From Eulemur rufifrons (taxonomy: Eukaryota > Chordata > Mammalia > Primates > Lemuridae): a stretch of 64,000 bases of DNA. A program made the position numbers and the translations under genes. Below are positions 50,244-64,000 of the stretch, in pieces (within the stretch, counting starts at the first letter, position 1; each line of letters starts with the position of its first letter). The notes beneath the pieces are model-generated. The model did no database searches. It saw only the letters and a list, made by a program, of their open reading frames with translations, and was not told the origin of the DNA. Location: contig NC_091009.1 in NCBI RefSeq assembly GCF_041146395.1, forward strand, positions 758,501 to 822,500, read 5' to 3'.

Positions 50244-53200
50244 AATTCTCAGACTTCTTGCTTTCTTAGAGTTTAGAAAGCCTGCAATCCTCCCATGCCA
50301 TGCGTGAAAGGAGGCTCTACCACTGTGTCCTGCATGAAACCCACGGGCCCATACCCAGAGTATGATAGAGTGGGTTCCCGGGTACAATCCCAGCCCCCTA
50401 AACTCCCCCCGCCCGCCTAATGCAGACAGGGCCCGTGCGCTAAGCATAAACAATACCTTCAACAGATAACCCTAACCCTGAACATAACACCCAACCCTGT
50501 TCCTATTTCTCCCCTTAACACGTAAACCTCACCATGATCCTAACTTTAACCTATTATCCTAACGTTAATGCATAACCCATTCCCTGAGAACAACCCCTAT
50601 CCCATAATTCTAACCCTATCTCCTAGTCATCACTGGAACACCTAATCCCTAACCCTAATTCTAAACTGCTAACCCTAACCGGAACCCTACCTACAACCCT
50701 AACACTGACAGTAACCCTTACTTCTAACCCCAACGCTATGCCTAAGAAAACCCTAACCCTTCACCCAAACCCCTAAGCCTTACGCTAACCCTTAACCCTA
50801 ATCCTAATCCTAACCATTAAACCTAACCCTAGCTCTTAAAGCTAACCCTAAACCTTACCCTCACGACTAGACCTAACCCTGACACTAACCTAACACCTAA
50901 CCCTAACCAGAACCCCTAAAGCTAACCCTGAACCCTATCCCTAACCCTAGCAGTCAATTTTAACCCTAAACCTAAGCCCAACCCGTAACCCTAATCTTAT
51001 CCTTTTACCCTAAAACTAACCCCTAAACCTAACCCCTATACCTCACCCTAACTCTAACCCCAGTCCTAATTCTAACCATACCCCTTCATAAAACACTAAC
51101 TCCTAACCGCTAACCCTAACACTAACCAAAAACCCGAATCACTAGTCCCTAACCTTAACGCTTAACCTTTACCCTAACCGTTAACCCTCACCCTAAATCT
51201 TAACACTAACCCTAACCTTCACCTTTAACTCTAAGCCTAACCCTTAACCCTACAGTAAGGAAGACCCTTAATGCTAATGGGATCCCTTATCCCTAACCCT
51301 AACACTACAGCTAAAAATAACCCTAACCTTTGATCCTTAAACCTAATCCCTAACACTTACTTTAACCCCAAACCCTAACCCTAATCCTAAGCATTAAACC
51401 TAACCCTATCTCTTAACCCTAACGCTAGCCCTTACCCTAACGCCTAGATCTAACCCTAAATCTAACCTACCGCCTAATCCTAACCTTAAGCCCTAATGCT
51501 AACTCTAACCCTGAACCCTAAACCAACCCATAACCCTTAACACTAACCCTATCTGTGAACCTTAACCCTGACCCTAACCATTACCCGCACCCAAGCATTT
51601 AACCCTGACCCTACCCCTAATCCTTAATGATAACCCTAACACTAAACCCTAACCCTAAGCCCAACACTTATCCCTAATCCTATCCCTTAACCCTAACCCT
51701 AACCCTAACCCTAATGCTAAACCCTAAACGTAACCCTAACCGTCACCAGTAAACCTAACCCTAACCTCTAACACAAACCACAGCACATAACTCTAACCCT
51801 AAAACTAACCGTAGCCCTAACCCTAAACCCTAACTCTTAACCTTAATCCTAAGCGTTAACTCTCACGCTAACCTTTAATCCTAACTCTAATCCTAATCTT
51901 CAACCCTAAACCTAACACTTAACCCTAAACCTGTACCAAACCCTAACCCTTCATCTTAACCCTAACCGTAAACCTCAACCCGAAACCAAAGTGTAACCGT
52001 TAAACCTAAGAGTAACCTTTAACCCTAACCCTAATCCCTAACCCTAAGCCCTCACCATAACACTAAACTTCATCCTTAACCCTAAACATAATCCTACCCC
52101 TAAATCTAATTCTCAGACTTCTTGCTTTCTTAGAGTTTAGAAAGCCTGCAATCCTCCCATGCCATGCGTGAAAGGAGGCTCTACCACTGTGTCCTGCATG
52201 AAACCCACGGGCCCATACCCAGAGTATGATAGAGTGGGTTCCCGGGTACAATCCCAGCCCCCTAAACTCCCCCCGCCCGCCTAATGCAGACAGGGCCCGT
52301 GCGCTAAGCATAAACAATACCTTCAACAGATAACCCTAACCCTTAACATAACACCCAACCGTGTTCCTATTTCTCCCCTTAACACGTAAACCTCACCGTG
52401 CGCCTAACTTTAACCTCTTATCCTAACGTAAATGCATAACCCATTTCCTGAGAACAACCCCTATCCCACAATTCTAACCCTATCTCCTAGTCATCACTGT
52501 GACACCTAATCCCTAACCCTAATTCTAAACCGCTAACCCTAACTGTAACCCAACCTACAACATTAACACTGACAGTAAACCTTACTTCTAACCCCAAAGC
52601 TATGCCTAACAAAAACCCTAACCCTTGACCCTAACCCTTCACAATTACCCCTAAGCCTTACCCTAACCCTTAACCCTAATCCTAATCCTAACCATTAAAC
52701 CTAACCCTAGCTCTTAAAGCTAACCCTAAAACTTACCCTCACGACTGGACCTAACCCTGACACTAACCTAACACCTAACCCTAAACCTAACCCTAACCCT
52801 ATCCCTAACCCTAGCAGTCAACTTTAACCCTAAAACTAAGCCCAACCCGTAACCCTAATCCTATCCTTTTACCCTAAAACTAACCCCTAAACCTAACCCC
52901 TATACCTCACCCTAACTCTAACCCCAATCCTAATTCTAACCATACCCCTTCATAAAACACTAACTCCTAACCGCTAACCCTAACACTAACCAAAAACCCT
53001 AATCACTAATCCCTAACCCTAACGCTTAACCTTTACCCTAACCGTTAACCCTCACCCTAAATCTTAACACTGACCCTAACCTTAACCTTTAACTCTAAGC
53101 CTAACCCTTAACCGTATAGTAAAGAAGACCCTTAATGCTAATGGGACCCCTTATCCCTAACCCTAACACTACAGCTAAAAATAACCCTAACCTTTGATCC

Positions 53201-56200
53201 TTAAACCTAATCCCTAACACTTACTTTAACCCCAAACCCTAACCCTAATCCTAAGCATTAAACCCAAACCTATCTCTTAACCCTAACGCTAGCCCTTACC
53301 CTAACGCCTAGATCTAACCCTAAATCTAACCTACCGCCTAATCCTAACCTTAAGCCCTAATGCTAACTCTAACCCTGAACCCTAAACCTACCCGTATCCC
53401 TTAACACTAACCCTATCCGTGAACCTTAACCCTGACCCTTACCATTACCCACACCCAAGCATTTAACCCTGACCCTACCCCTAATCCTTAATGATAACCC
53501 TAACACTAAACCCTGACCCTAAGCCCAACACTTAACCCTAATCCTACCCCTTAACCCTAACCCTAACCCTAACCCTAATGCTAAACCCTATATGTAACCC
53601 AAACCGCCACCAGTAAACCTATCCCTAACCTCTAACACAAACCATAGCACATAACTCTAACCCTAAAACTAACCCTAACCCTAACCCTAACCCTAAACCC
53701 TAACTCTTAACCTTAACCCTAAGCGTTAACTCTCACGCTATCCTTTAATCCTAACCCTTATCCTAATCTTCAACCCTAAACCTAACACTTAACCCTAACC
53801 CTGTACCTAACCCTAACCCCTCATCTTAACCCTAACCGTAAACCTCAACCCTAAACCAAAGTGTAACCGTTAAACCTAAGAGTAACCTTTAACCCTAACC
53901 CTAAGCCCTAACCCTAAGCCCTCACCCTAACACTAAACTTCATCCTTAACCCTAACCATAATCCTAATCCTAAATCTAATTCTCAGACTTCTTGCTTTCT
54001 TAGAGTTTAGAAAGCCTGCAATCCTCCCATGCCTTGCGTGAAAGGAGGCTCTACCACTGTGTCCTGCATGAAACCCACGGGCCCATACCCAGAGTATGAT
54101 AGAGTGGGTTCCCGGATACAATCCCAGCCCCCTAAACTCCCCCCGCCCGCCTAATGCAGACAGGGCCCGTGCGCTAAGCATAAACAATACCTTTAACAGA
54201 TAACCCTAACCCTTAACATAACACCCAACCCTCTTCCTATTTCTCCCCTTAACACGTAAACCTCACCGTGCGCCTAACTTTAACCTCTTATCCTAACGTT
54301 AATGCATAATCCATTTCCTGAGAACAACCCCTATCCCATAATTCTAACCCTATCTCCTAGTCATCACTGTGACACCTAATCCCTAACCCTAATTCTAAAT
54401 CGCTAACCCTAACCGTAACCCTACCTACAACCCTAACACTGACAGTAACCCTTACTTCTAACCCCAACGCTATGCCTAACAAAAACCCTAACCCTTGACC
54501 CTAACCCTTCACCCTAACCCCTAAGCCTTACCCTAACCCTTAACCCTAATCCTAATCCTAACCATTAAACCTAACCCTAGCTCTTAAAGCTAACCCTAAA
54601 CCTTACCCTCACGACTAGTGCTAACCCTGACACTAACTTAACACCTAACCGTAACCAGAACCCCTAAAGCTAACCCTCAACCCTATCCGTAACCCTAACA
54701 GTAAACCTTAACCCTAAACCTAAGCCCAACCCGTAACCCTAATCCTATCCTTTTACCCTAAAACTAACCCCTAAACCTAACCCCTATACCTCACCCTAAC
54801 TCTAACCCCAATCCTAATTCTAACCATACCCCTTCATAAAACACTAACTCCTAACCGCTAACCCTAACACTAACCAAAAAACCTAATCACTAATCCCTAA
54901 CCCTAACGCTTAACCTTTACCCTAACCGTTAACCCTCACCCTAAATCTTAACACTGACCCTAACCTTCACCTTTAACTCTAAGCCTAACCCTTAACCCTA
55001 CAGTAAGGAAGACCCTTAATGCTAATGGGATCCCTTATCCCTAACCCTAACACTCCAGCTAAAAATAACCCTAACCTTTGATCCTTAAACCTAACCCCTA
55101 ACACTTACTTTAACCCCAAACCCTAACCCTAATCCTAAGCATTACCCCTAACCCTATCTCTTAACCCTAACGCTAGCCCTTACCCTAATGCCTAGATCTA
55201 ACCCTAAATCTAACCTACCGCCTAATCCTAACCTTAAGCCCTAATGCTAACTCTCACCCTGAACCCTAAACCTACCCGTAACCCTTAATAATAACCCTAT
55301 TCATGAACCTTAACCCTGACCCTAACCATTACCCGCACCCAAGCATTTAACCCTGACCCGAACCCTAATCCTTAATGATAACCCTAAAACTAAACCCTAA
55401 CCCTAAGCCGAACACTTAACCCTAGTCCTATCCCTTAACCCTAACCCTAATGCTAACCCCTAAACCTAACCCTCACCGTGACCAGTAAACCTAACCCTAA
55501 CCTCTAAGACAAACCATAGCACATGACTCTAACCCTAAAACTAACCCTAACCCTAACCCTAACCCTAAACCCTAACACTTAACCTTAATCCTAAGCGTTA
55601 ACTCTCACGCTAACCTTTAATCCTAACCCTAAACCTAATCTTCAACCCTAAACCTAACACTTAACCCTAACCCTGTACCAAACCCTAACCCTTCATCTTA
55701 ACCCTAACCGTAAACCTCAACCCTAAACCAAAGTGTAACCGTTAAACCTAAGAGTAACCTTTAACCCTAACCCTAATCCCTAACCCTAAGCCCTCACCCT
55801 AACACTAAACTTCATCCTTAACCCTAACCATAATCCTAACCCTAAATCTAATTCTAAGACTTCTTGCTTTCTTAGAGTTTAGAAAGCCTGCAATCCTCTC
55901 ATGCCATGCGTGAAAGGAGGCTCTACCACTGTGTCCTGCATGAAACCCACGGGCCCATACCCAGAGTATGATAGAGTGGGTTCCCGGGTACAATACCAGC
56001 CCCCTAAACTCCCCCCGCCCGCCTAATGCAGACAGGGCCCGTGCGCTAAGCATAAACAATACCTTTAACAGATAACCCTAACCCTGAACATAACACCCAA
56101 CCCTGTTCCTATTTCTCCCCTTAACACGTAAACCTCACCGTGCGCCTAACTTTAACCTCTTATCCTAACGTTAATGCATAACCCATTTCCTGAGAACAAC

Positions 56201-59200
56201 CCCTATCCCATAATTCTAACCCTATCTCCTAGTCATCACTGTGACACCTAATCCCTAACCCTAATTCTAAACCGCTAACCCTAACCGTAACCCTACCTAC
56301 AACCCTAACACTGACAGTAACCCTTACTTGTAACCCTAACGCTTTGCCTAACAAAAACCCTAACCTTTGACCCTAACCCTTCACCCTAACCCCTAAGCCT
56401 TACCCTAACCCTTAACCCTAATCCTAATCCTAACCATTAAACCTAACCCTAGCTCTTAAAGCTAACCCTAAACCTTACCCTCACGACTAGACCTAACCCT
56501 GACACTAACCTCACACCTAACGCTAACCAGAACCCCTAAAGTTAACCATGAACGCTATCCCTAACCCTAGCAGTAAACTTTAACCCTAAACCTAAGCCCA
56601 ACCCGTAACCCTAATCCTATCCTTTTACCCTAAAACTAACCCCTAAACCTAACCCCTATACCTCACCCTAACTCTAACCCCAATCCTAATTCTAACCATA
56701 CCCCTTCATAAAACACTAACTTCTAACCCCTAACCCTAACACTAACCAAAAACCCTAAACACTAATCCCTAACCCTAACGCTTAACCTTTACCCTAACCG
56801 TTAACCCTCACCCTAAATCTTAACACTGACCCTAACCTTCTCCTTTAACTCTAAGCCTAACCCTTAACCCTACAGTAAGGAAGACCCTTAATGCTAATGG
56901 GATCCCTTATCCCTAACCCTAACACTACAGCTAAAAATAACCCTAACCTTTGATCCTTAAACCTAATCCCTAACACTTACTTTAACCCCAAACCCTAACC
57001 CTAATCCTAAGCATTAAACCCAACCCTATCTCTTAACCCTAACGCTAGCCCTTACCCTAACGCCTAGATCTAACCCTAAATCTAACCTACCGACTAATCC
57101 TAAACTTAAGCCCTAATGCTAACTCTAACCCTGAACCCTAAACCTACCCGTATCCCTTAACACTCACCCTATCCGTGAACCTTAACCCTGACCCTTACCA
57201 TTACCCGCACCCAAGCATTTAACCCTGACCCTACCCCTAATCCTTAATGATAACCCTAACACTAAACCCTGACCCTAAGCCCAACCCTTAACCCTAATCC
57301 TATCCCTTAACCCTAACCCTAACCCTAACCCTAATGCTAAACCCTATATGTAACCCAAACCGCCACCAGTAAACCTATCCCTAACCTCTAACACAAACCA
57401 TAGCACATAACTCTAACCCTAAAACTAACCCTAACCCTAACACTAACCCTAAACCCTAACTCTTAACCTTAACGCTAAGCGTTAACTCTCATGCTAATCT
57501 TTAATCCTAACCCTTATCCTAATCTTCAACCCTAAACCTAACACTTAACCCTAACCCTGTACCTAACCCTAACCCCTCATCTTAACCCTAACCGTAAACC
57601 TCAACCCTAAACCAAAGTGTAACCGTTAAACCTAAGAGTAACCTTTAACCCTAACCCTAATCCCTAATCCTAAGCCCTCACCCTAACACTAAACTTCATC
57701 CTTAAACCTAACCATAATCCTAACCCTAAATCTAATTCTCAGACTTCTTGCTTTCTTAGAGTTTAGAAAGCCTGCAATCCTCCCATGCCTTGCGTGAAAG
57801 GAGGCTCTACCACTGTGTCCTGCATGAAACCCACGGGCCCATACCCAGAGTATGATAGAGTGGGTTCCCGGGTACAATCCCAGCCCCCTAAACTCCCCCC
57901 GCCCGCCTAATGCAGACAGGGCCCGTGCGCTAAGCATAAACAATACCTTTAACAGATAACCCTAACCCTTAACATAACACCCAACCCTGTTCCTATTTCT
58001 CACCTTAACACGTAAACCTCACCGTGCGCCTAACTTTAACCTCTTATCCTAACGTTAATGCATAATCCATTTCCTGAGAACAACCCCTATCCCATAATTC
58101 TAACCCTATCTCCTAGGCATCACTGTGACACCTAATCCCTAACCCTAATTCTAAATCACTAACCCTAACCGTAACCGTACCTACAACCCTAACACTGACA
58201 GTAACCCTTACTTCTAACCCCAACGCTATGCCTAACAAAAACCCTAACCCTTGACCCTAACCCTTCACCCTAACCCCTAAGCCTTACCCTAACCCTTAAC
58301 CCTAATCCTAATCCTAACCATTAAACCTAACCCTAGCTCTTAAAGCTAACCCTAAACCTTACCCTCACGACTAGTGCTAACCCTGACACTAACTTAACAC
58401 CTAACCGTAACCAGAACCCCTAAAGCTAACCCTCAACCCTATCCGTAACCCTAACAGTAAACCTTAACCCTAAACCTAAGCCCAACCCGTAACCCTAATC
58501 CTATCCTTTTACCCTAAAACTAACCCCTAAACCTAACCCCTATACCTCACCCTAACTCTAACCCCAATCCTAATTCTAACCATACCCCTTCATAAAACAC
58601 TAACTCCTAACCGCTAACCCTAACACTAAGCAAAAACCCTAATCACTAATCCCTAACCCTAACGCTTAACCTTTACCCTAACCGTTAACCCTCACCCTAA
58701 ATCTTAACACTGACCCTAACCTTCACCTTTAACTCTAAGCCTAACCCTTAACCCTACAGTAAGGAAGACCCTTAATGCTAATGGGACCCCTTATCCCTAA
58801 CCCTAACACTACAGCTAAAAATAACCCTAACCTTGGATCCTTAAACCTAACCCCTAACACTTACTTTAACCCCAAACCCTAACCCTATTCCTAAGCAATA
58901 AACCTAACCCTATCTCTTAACCCTAACGCTAGCCCTTACCCTAACGCCTATATCTAACTCTAAATCTAACCTACCGCCTAATCCTAAGCTTAAGCCCTAA
59001 TGCTAACTCTAACCCTGAACCCTAAACCTACCCGTAACCCTTAACACTAACCCTATCCGTGAACCTTAACCCTGACCCAAACCGTTACCCGCACCCAAGC
59101 ATTTAACCCTGACCCTACCCCTAATCCTTAATGATAACCCTAACACTAAACCCTAACCCTAAGCCCAACAGTTAACCCTAATCCTAACCCTTAACCCTAA

Positions 59201-59350
59201 CCCTAATGCTAACCCCTAAACGTAACCCTAACCGCCATCATTAAACCTAACCCTAACCTCTAACACAAACCATAGCACATAACTCTAATCCTAAAACTAA
59301 CCCTAACCCTAACCCTAACCCTAACCCTAGCACATAACTCTAACCCTAAA

Positions 59351-59381
<31 letters not shown>

Positions 59382-62300
59382 TCTTAACCTTAACCCTAAG
59401 CGTTAACTCTCACGCTATCCTTTAATCCTAACCCTAATCCTAATCTTCAACCCTAAACCTAACACTTAACCCTATCCCTGTACCTAACCCTAACCCCTCA
59501 TCTTAACCCTAACCGTAAACCTCAACCCTAAACCAAAGTGTAACCGTTAAACCTAAGAGTAACCTTTAACCCTAACCCTAAGCCCCAACCCTAAGCCCTC
59601 ACCATAACACTAAACTTCATCCTTAACCCTAACCATAATCCTACCCCTAAATCTAATTCTCAGACTTCTTGCTTTCTTAGAGTTTAGAAAGCCTGCAATC
59701 CTCCCATGCCATGCGTGAAAGGAGGCTCTACCACTGTGTCCTGTATGAAACCCACGGGCCCATACCCAGAGTATGATAGAGTGGGTTCCCGAGTACAATG
59801 CCAGCCCCCAAACTCCCCCCCGCCCGCCTAATGCAGACAAGGCCCGTGCGCTAAGCATAAACAATACCTTTAACAGATAACCCTAACCCTGAACATAACA
59901 CCCAACCCTGTTCCTCTTTCTCCCCTTAACACGTAAACCTCACCGTGCGCCTAACTTTAACCTCTTATCCTAACGTTAATGCATAACCCATTTCCTGAGA
60001 ACAACCCCTATCCCATAATTCTAACCCTATCTCCTAGTCATCACTGTGACACCTAATCCCTAACCCTAATTCTAAACCGCTAACCCTAACCGTAACCCTA
60101 CCTACAACCCTAACACTGACAGTAACCCTTACTTCTAACCCCAACGCTATGCCTAACAAAAACCCTAACCCTTGACCCTAACCCTTCACCCTAACCCCTA
60201 AGCTTTACCCTAACCCTTAACCCTAATCCTAATCCTAACCATTAAACCTAACCCTAGCTCTTAAAGATAACCCTAAACCTTACCCTCACGACTGGACCTA
60301 ACCCTGACACTAACCTAACACCTAACCCTAACCAGAACCCCTAAAGCTAACCCTGAACCCTATCCCTGACCCTAGCAGTAAACTTTAACCCTAAACCTAA
60401 GCCCAACCCGTAACCCTAATCCTATCCTTTTACCCTAAAACTAACCCCTAAACGTAACCCCTATACCTCATCCCAACTCTAACCCCAATCTTAATTCTCA
60501 CCATACCCCTTCATAAAACAATAACTCCTAACCGCTAACCCTAACACTAACCAAAAACCCGAATCACTAATCCCTAACCCTAACGCTTAACCTTTACCCT
60601 AACCGTTAACCCGCACCCTAAATCTTAACACTGACCCTAACCTTAACCTTTAACTCTAAGCCTAACCCTTAACCCTACAGTAAGGAAGACCCTTAATGCT
60701 AATGGGATCCCTTATCCCTAACGCTAACACTACAGCTAAAAATAACCCTAACCTTTGATCCTTAAACCTAACCCCTAACACTTACTTTAACCCCAAACCC
60801 TAACCCTAATCCTAAGCATTAAACCTAACCCTATCTCTTAACCCTAACGCTAGCCCTTACCCTAACGCCTAGATCTAACCCTAAATCTAACCTACCGCCT
60901 AATCCTAACCTTAAGCCCTAATGCTAACTCTAACCCTGAACCCTAAACCTACCCATAACCCTTAACACTCACCCTATCCGTGAACCTTAACCCTGACCCT
61001 AACCATTACCTGCACCCAAGCATTTAACCCTGAACCTACCCCTAGTCCTTAATGATAACCCTAACACTAAACCCGCACCCTAAGCCCAACACTTAACCCT
61101 AATCCTATCCCTTAACCCTAACCCTAACCCTAACCCTAATGCTAAACCCTAAACGTAACCCAAACCACCACCAGTAAACCTAACCCTAACCTCTAACACA
61201 AACCATAGCACATAACTCTAACCCTAAAACTAACCCTAACCCTAACCCTAACCCTAAACCCTAACTCTTAACCTTAACCCTAAGCGTTAACTCTCACGCT
61301 AATCTTTAATCCTAACCCTTATCCTAATCTTCAACCCTAAACCTAACACTTAACCCTAACCCTGTACCTAACCCTAACCCCTCATCTTAACCCTAACCGT
61401 AAACCTCAACCCTAAACCAAAGTGTAACCGTTAAACCTAAGAGTAACCTTTAACCCTAACCCTAATCCCTAACCCTAAGCCCTCACCCTAACACTAAACT
61501 TCATCCTTAACCCTAACCATAATCCTAACCCTAAATCTAATTCTCAGACTTCTTGCTTTCTTAGAGTTTAGAAAGCCTGCAATCCTCCCATGCCTTGCGT
61601 GAAAGGAGGCTCTATCACTGTGTCCTGCATGAAACCCACGGGCCCATACCCAGAGTATGATAGAGTGGGTTCCCGGGTACAATCCCATCCCCCTAAACTC
61701 CCCCCGCCCGCCTAATGCAGACAGGGACCGTGCGCTAAGCATAAACAATACCTTTAACAGATAACCCTAACCCTTAACATAACACCCAACCCTGTTCCTA
61801 TTTCTCCCCTTAACACGTAAACCTCACCGTGCGCCTAACTTTAACCTCTTATCCTAACGTTAATGCATAATCCATTTCCTGAGAACAACCCCTATCCCAT
61901 AATTCTAACCCTATCTCCTAGTCATCACTGTGACACCTAATCCCTAACCCTAATTCTAAATCGCTAACCCTAACCGTAACCCTACCTACAACCCTAACAC
62001 TGACAGTAACCCTTACTTCTAACCCCAACGCTATGCCTAACAATGACCCTAACGCTTGACCCTAACCCTTCACCCTAACCCCTAAGCCTTACCCTAACCC
62101 ATAACCCTAATCCTAATCCTAACCATTAAACCTAACCCTAGCTCTTAAAGCTAACCCTAAACCTTACCCTCACGACTATTGCTAACCCTGACACTAACTT
62201 AACACCTAACCGTAACCAGAACCCCTAAAGCTAACCCTCAACCATATCCGTAACCCTAACAGTAAACCTTAACCCTTAACCTAAGCCCAAACCGTAACCC

Positions 62301-64000
62301 TAATCCTATCCTTTTACCCTAAAACTAACCCCTAAACCTAACCCCTATACCTCACCCTAACTCTAACCCCAATCCTAATTCTAACCATACCCCGTCATAA
62401 AACACTAACTCCTAACCGCTAACCCTAACACTAACCAAAAACCCTAATCACTAATCCCTAACCCTAACGCTTAACCTTTCCCCTAACCGTTAACCCTCAC
62501 CCTAAATCTTAACACTGACCCTAACCTTAACCTTTAACTCTAAGCCTAACCCTTAACCCTACAGTAAGGAAGACCCTTAATGCTAATGGGATTCCTTATC
62601 CCTAACCCTAACACTACAGCTAAAAATAACCCTAACCTTGGATCCTTAAACCTAACCCCTAACACTTACCTTAACCCCAAAACCTAACCCTAATCCTAAG
62701 TATTAAACCTAACCCTATCTCTTAACCCTAACGCTAGCCCTTACCCTAACGCCTAGATCTAACCCTAAATCTAACCTACCGCCTAATCCTAAACTTAAGC
62801 CCTAATGCTAACTCTAACCCTGAACCCTACATCTATCCGTAACCCTTAACACTAACACTATCCGTGAACCTTAACCCTGACCCTAACCATTACCCGCACC
62901 CAAGCATTTAACCCTGACCCTACCCCTAATCCTTAATGATAACCCTAACACTAAACCCTAACCCTAAGCCCAACACTTAACCCTAATCCTATCCCTTAAC
63001 CCTAACCCTAATGCTATCCCCTAAACGTAACCCTCACCGTGACCAGTAAACCTAACCCTAACCTCTAACACAAACCATAGCACATAACTCTAACCCTAAA
63101 ACTAACCCTAACCCTAACCCAAATGATAAACCCTAACTCTTAACCTTAACCCTAAGCGTTAACTCTCACGCTAACCTTTAATCCTAACCCTAATCCTAAT
63201 CTTCAATCCTAAACCTAACACTTAACCCTAACCCTGTACCTAAACCTAACCCCTCATCTTAACCCTAACCGTAAACCTCAACCCTAAAAAAAGTGTAACC
63301 GTTTAACTTAAGAGTAACCTTTAACCCTAACCCTAATCCCTAACCCTAAGCCCTCACCCTAACACTAAACTTCATCCTTAACCCTAACCATAATCCCACC
63401 CCTAAATCTAATTCTCAGACTTCTTGCTTTCTTAGAGTTTAGAAAGCCTGCAATCCTCCCATGCCATGCGTGAAAGGAGGCTCTACCACTGTGTCCTGCA
63501 TGAAACCCACGGGCCCATACCCAGAGTATGATAGAGTGGGTTCCCTGGTACAATCCCAGCCCCCTAAACTCCCCCCGCCCGCCTAATGCAGACAGGGCCC
63601 GTGCGCTAAGCATAAACAATACCTTTAACAGATAACCCTAACCCTGAACATAACACCCAACCCTGTTCCTATTTCTCCCCTTAACACGTAAACCTCACCG
63701 TGCGCCTAACTTTAACCTCTTATCCTAACGTTAATGCATAACCCATTTCCTGAGAACAACCCCTATCCCATAATTCTAACCGTATATCCTTGTAATCACT
63801 GTGACACCTAATCCCTAACCCTAGTTCTAAACCGCTAACCCTAACCGTAACCCTACCTACAACCCTAACACTGACAGTAACCCTTACTTCTAACCCCAAC
63901 GCTATGCCTAACAAAAACCCTAACCCTTGACCCTAACCCTTCACCCTAACCCCTAAGGCTTACCCTATCCCTTAACCCTAATCCTAATCCTAACCTTTAA
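50244..64000 (-). repeat. Homogeneous one-core repeat, about 1.87 kb, seven full copies
   Basis: A2 cores start at 50244, 52109, 53979, 55850, 57734, 59655, 61539 and 63410, giving units of 1865, 1870, 1871, 1884, 1921, 1884 and 1871 bp; the eighth is cut by the window end. Each core spans about 200 bp with GGCGGGCGGGGGGAG (minus strand) near its start. The filler of each unit carries a fixed pattern, including AAGGAAGACCCTTAATGCTA near 51256 and equivalents, AGATCTAACCC, and a short run of 3-5 perfect CCCTAA units. The 53979, 57734 and 61539 copies share CATGCCTTGCG for CATGCCATGCG, hinting at an alternating two-unit order. Confidence 0.88.
59274..59383. repeat. 55-bp tandem duplication
   Basis: AGCACATAACTCTAA followed by CCCTAA repeats occurs at 59274 and again at 59329. 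It accounts for most of the extra length of this 1,921-bp unit. Slippage in the perfect CCCTAA run is the simple explanation. Confidence 0.75.

Noticed and set aside
50244..64000. Functional terminal telomere
   Set aside because: Hexamers are heavily mutated and interrupted by cores, with no long perfect CCCTAA tract in the window. This is interstitial or subtelomeric DNA, not the telomerase-maintained end.

Overview
This is non-coding, repeat-dominated nuclear DNA, most likely from a strepsirrhine primate (lemur or relative). The evidence is a vertebrate-type telomeric motif (TTAGGG) in degenerate form over about 57 kb and a dimeric, 7SL-derived Alu at 36.7-37.0 kb. The middle part and linker of that Alu match the form I know from lemur genomes. 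I see no intact protein-coding gene, tRNA, rRNA or CRISPR. The setting looks subtelomeric, or like a heterochromatic interstitial telomeric block near a centromere or fusion site. The sequence alone does not decide which.

Layout. (1) 1-6885 is a satellite of about 93-bp monomers. Three monomer types cycle A-B-C, and about 29 monomers form a 2.69-kb higher-order repeat (HOR). Two HOR copies are complete, a third starts, and the right edge decays. (2) 6886-22780 is degenerate TTAGGG (G-rich on the + strand) interrupted every 0.5-1.9 kb by cores of about 190 bp. There are two core families, A (subtypes A1, A2, A3) and B. Cores in the order A1-A2-B-A3 make a 4,085-bp unit present three times. (3) 22781-22798 is a short spacer where the telomeric motif flips to CCCTAA, giving a head-to-head arrangement. 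(4) 22799-64000 holds the same cores and telomeric filler on the - strand. It is irregular near the junction, carries the same four-core order at about 30-33.6 kb, becomes a three-core HOR of about 3.5-4.0 kb from 33.4 to 50.2 kb, and then a one-core repeat of about 1.87 kb to the window end.

Three later events mark the array. A 991-bp L1-type retrocopy sits at 11.95-12.95 kb. It has a 16-bp target duplication, a poly(A) tail, and a 5' inversion whose junction carries a 49-bp inverted repeat. The sister repeat copy keeps the empty site at 17017-17032. The Alu sits inside telomeric filler. Several small tandem duplications (226 bp, 55 bp) are also present.

The most interesting points are the telomere-to-telomere-like inverted junction with a truncated core beside it, and the readable path by which a four-core HOR was reduced to a three-core and then a one-core repeat through exchanges inside a core and inside a short perfect telomeric run. 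The nested organisation of the 93-bp satellite is also notable. The short reading frames that recur with every core are best explained as translated repeat DNA.
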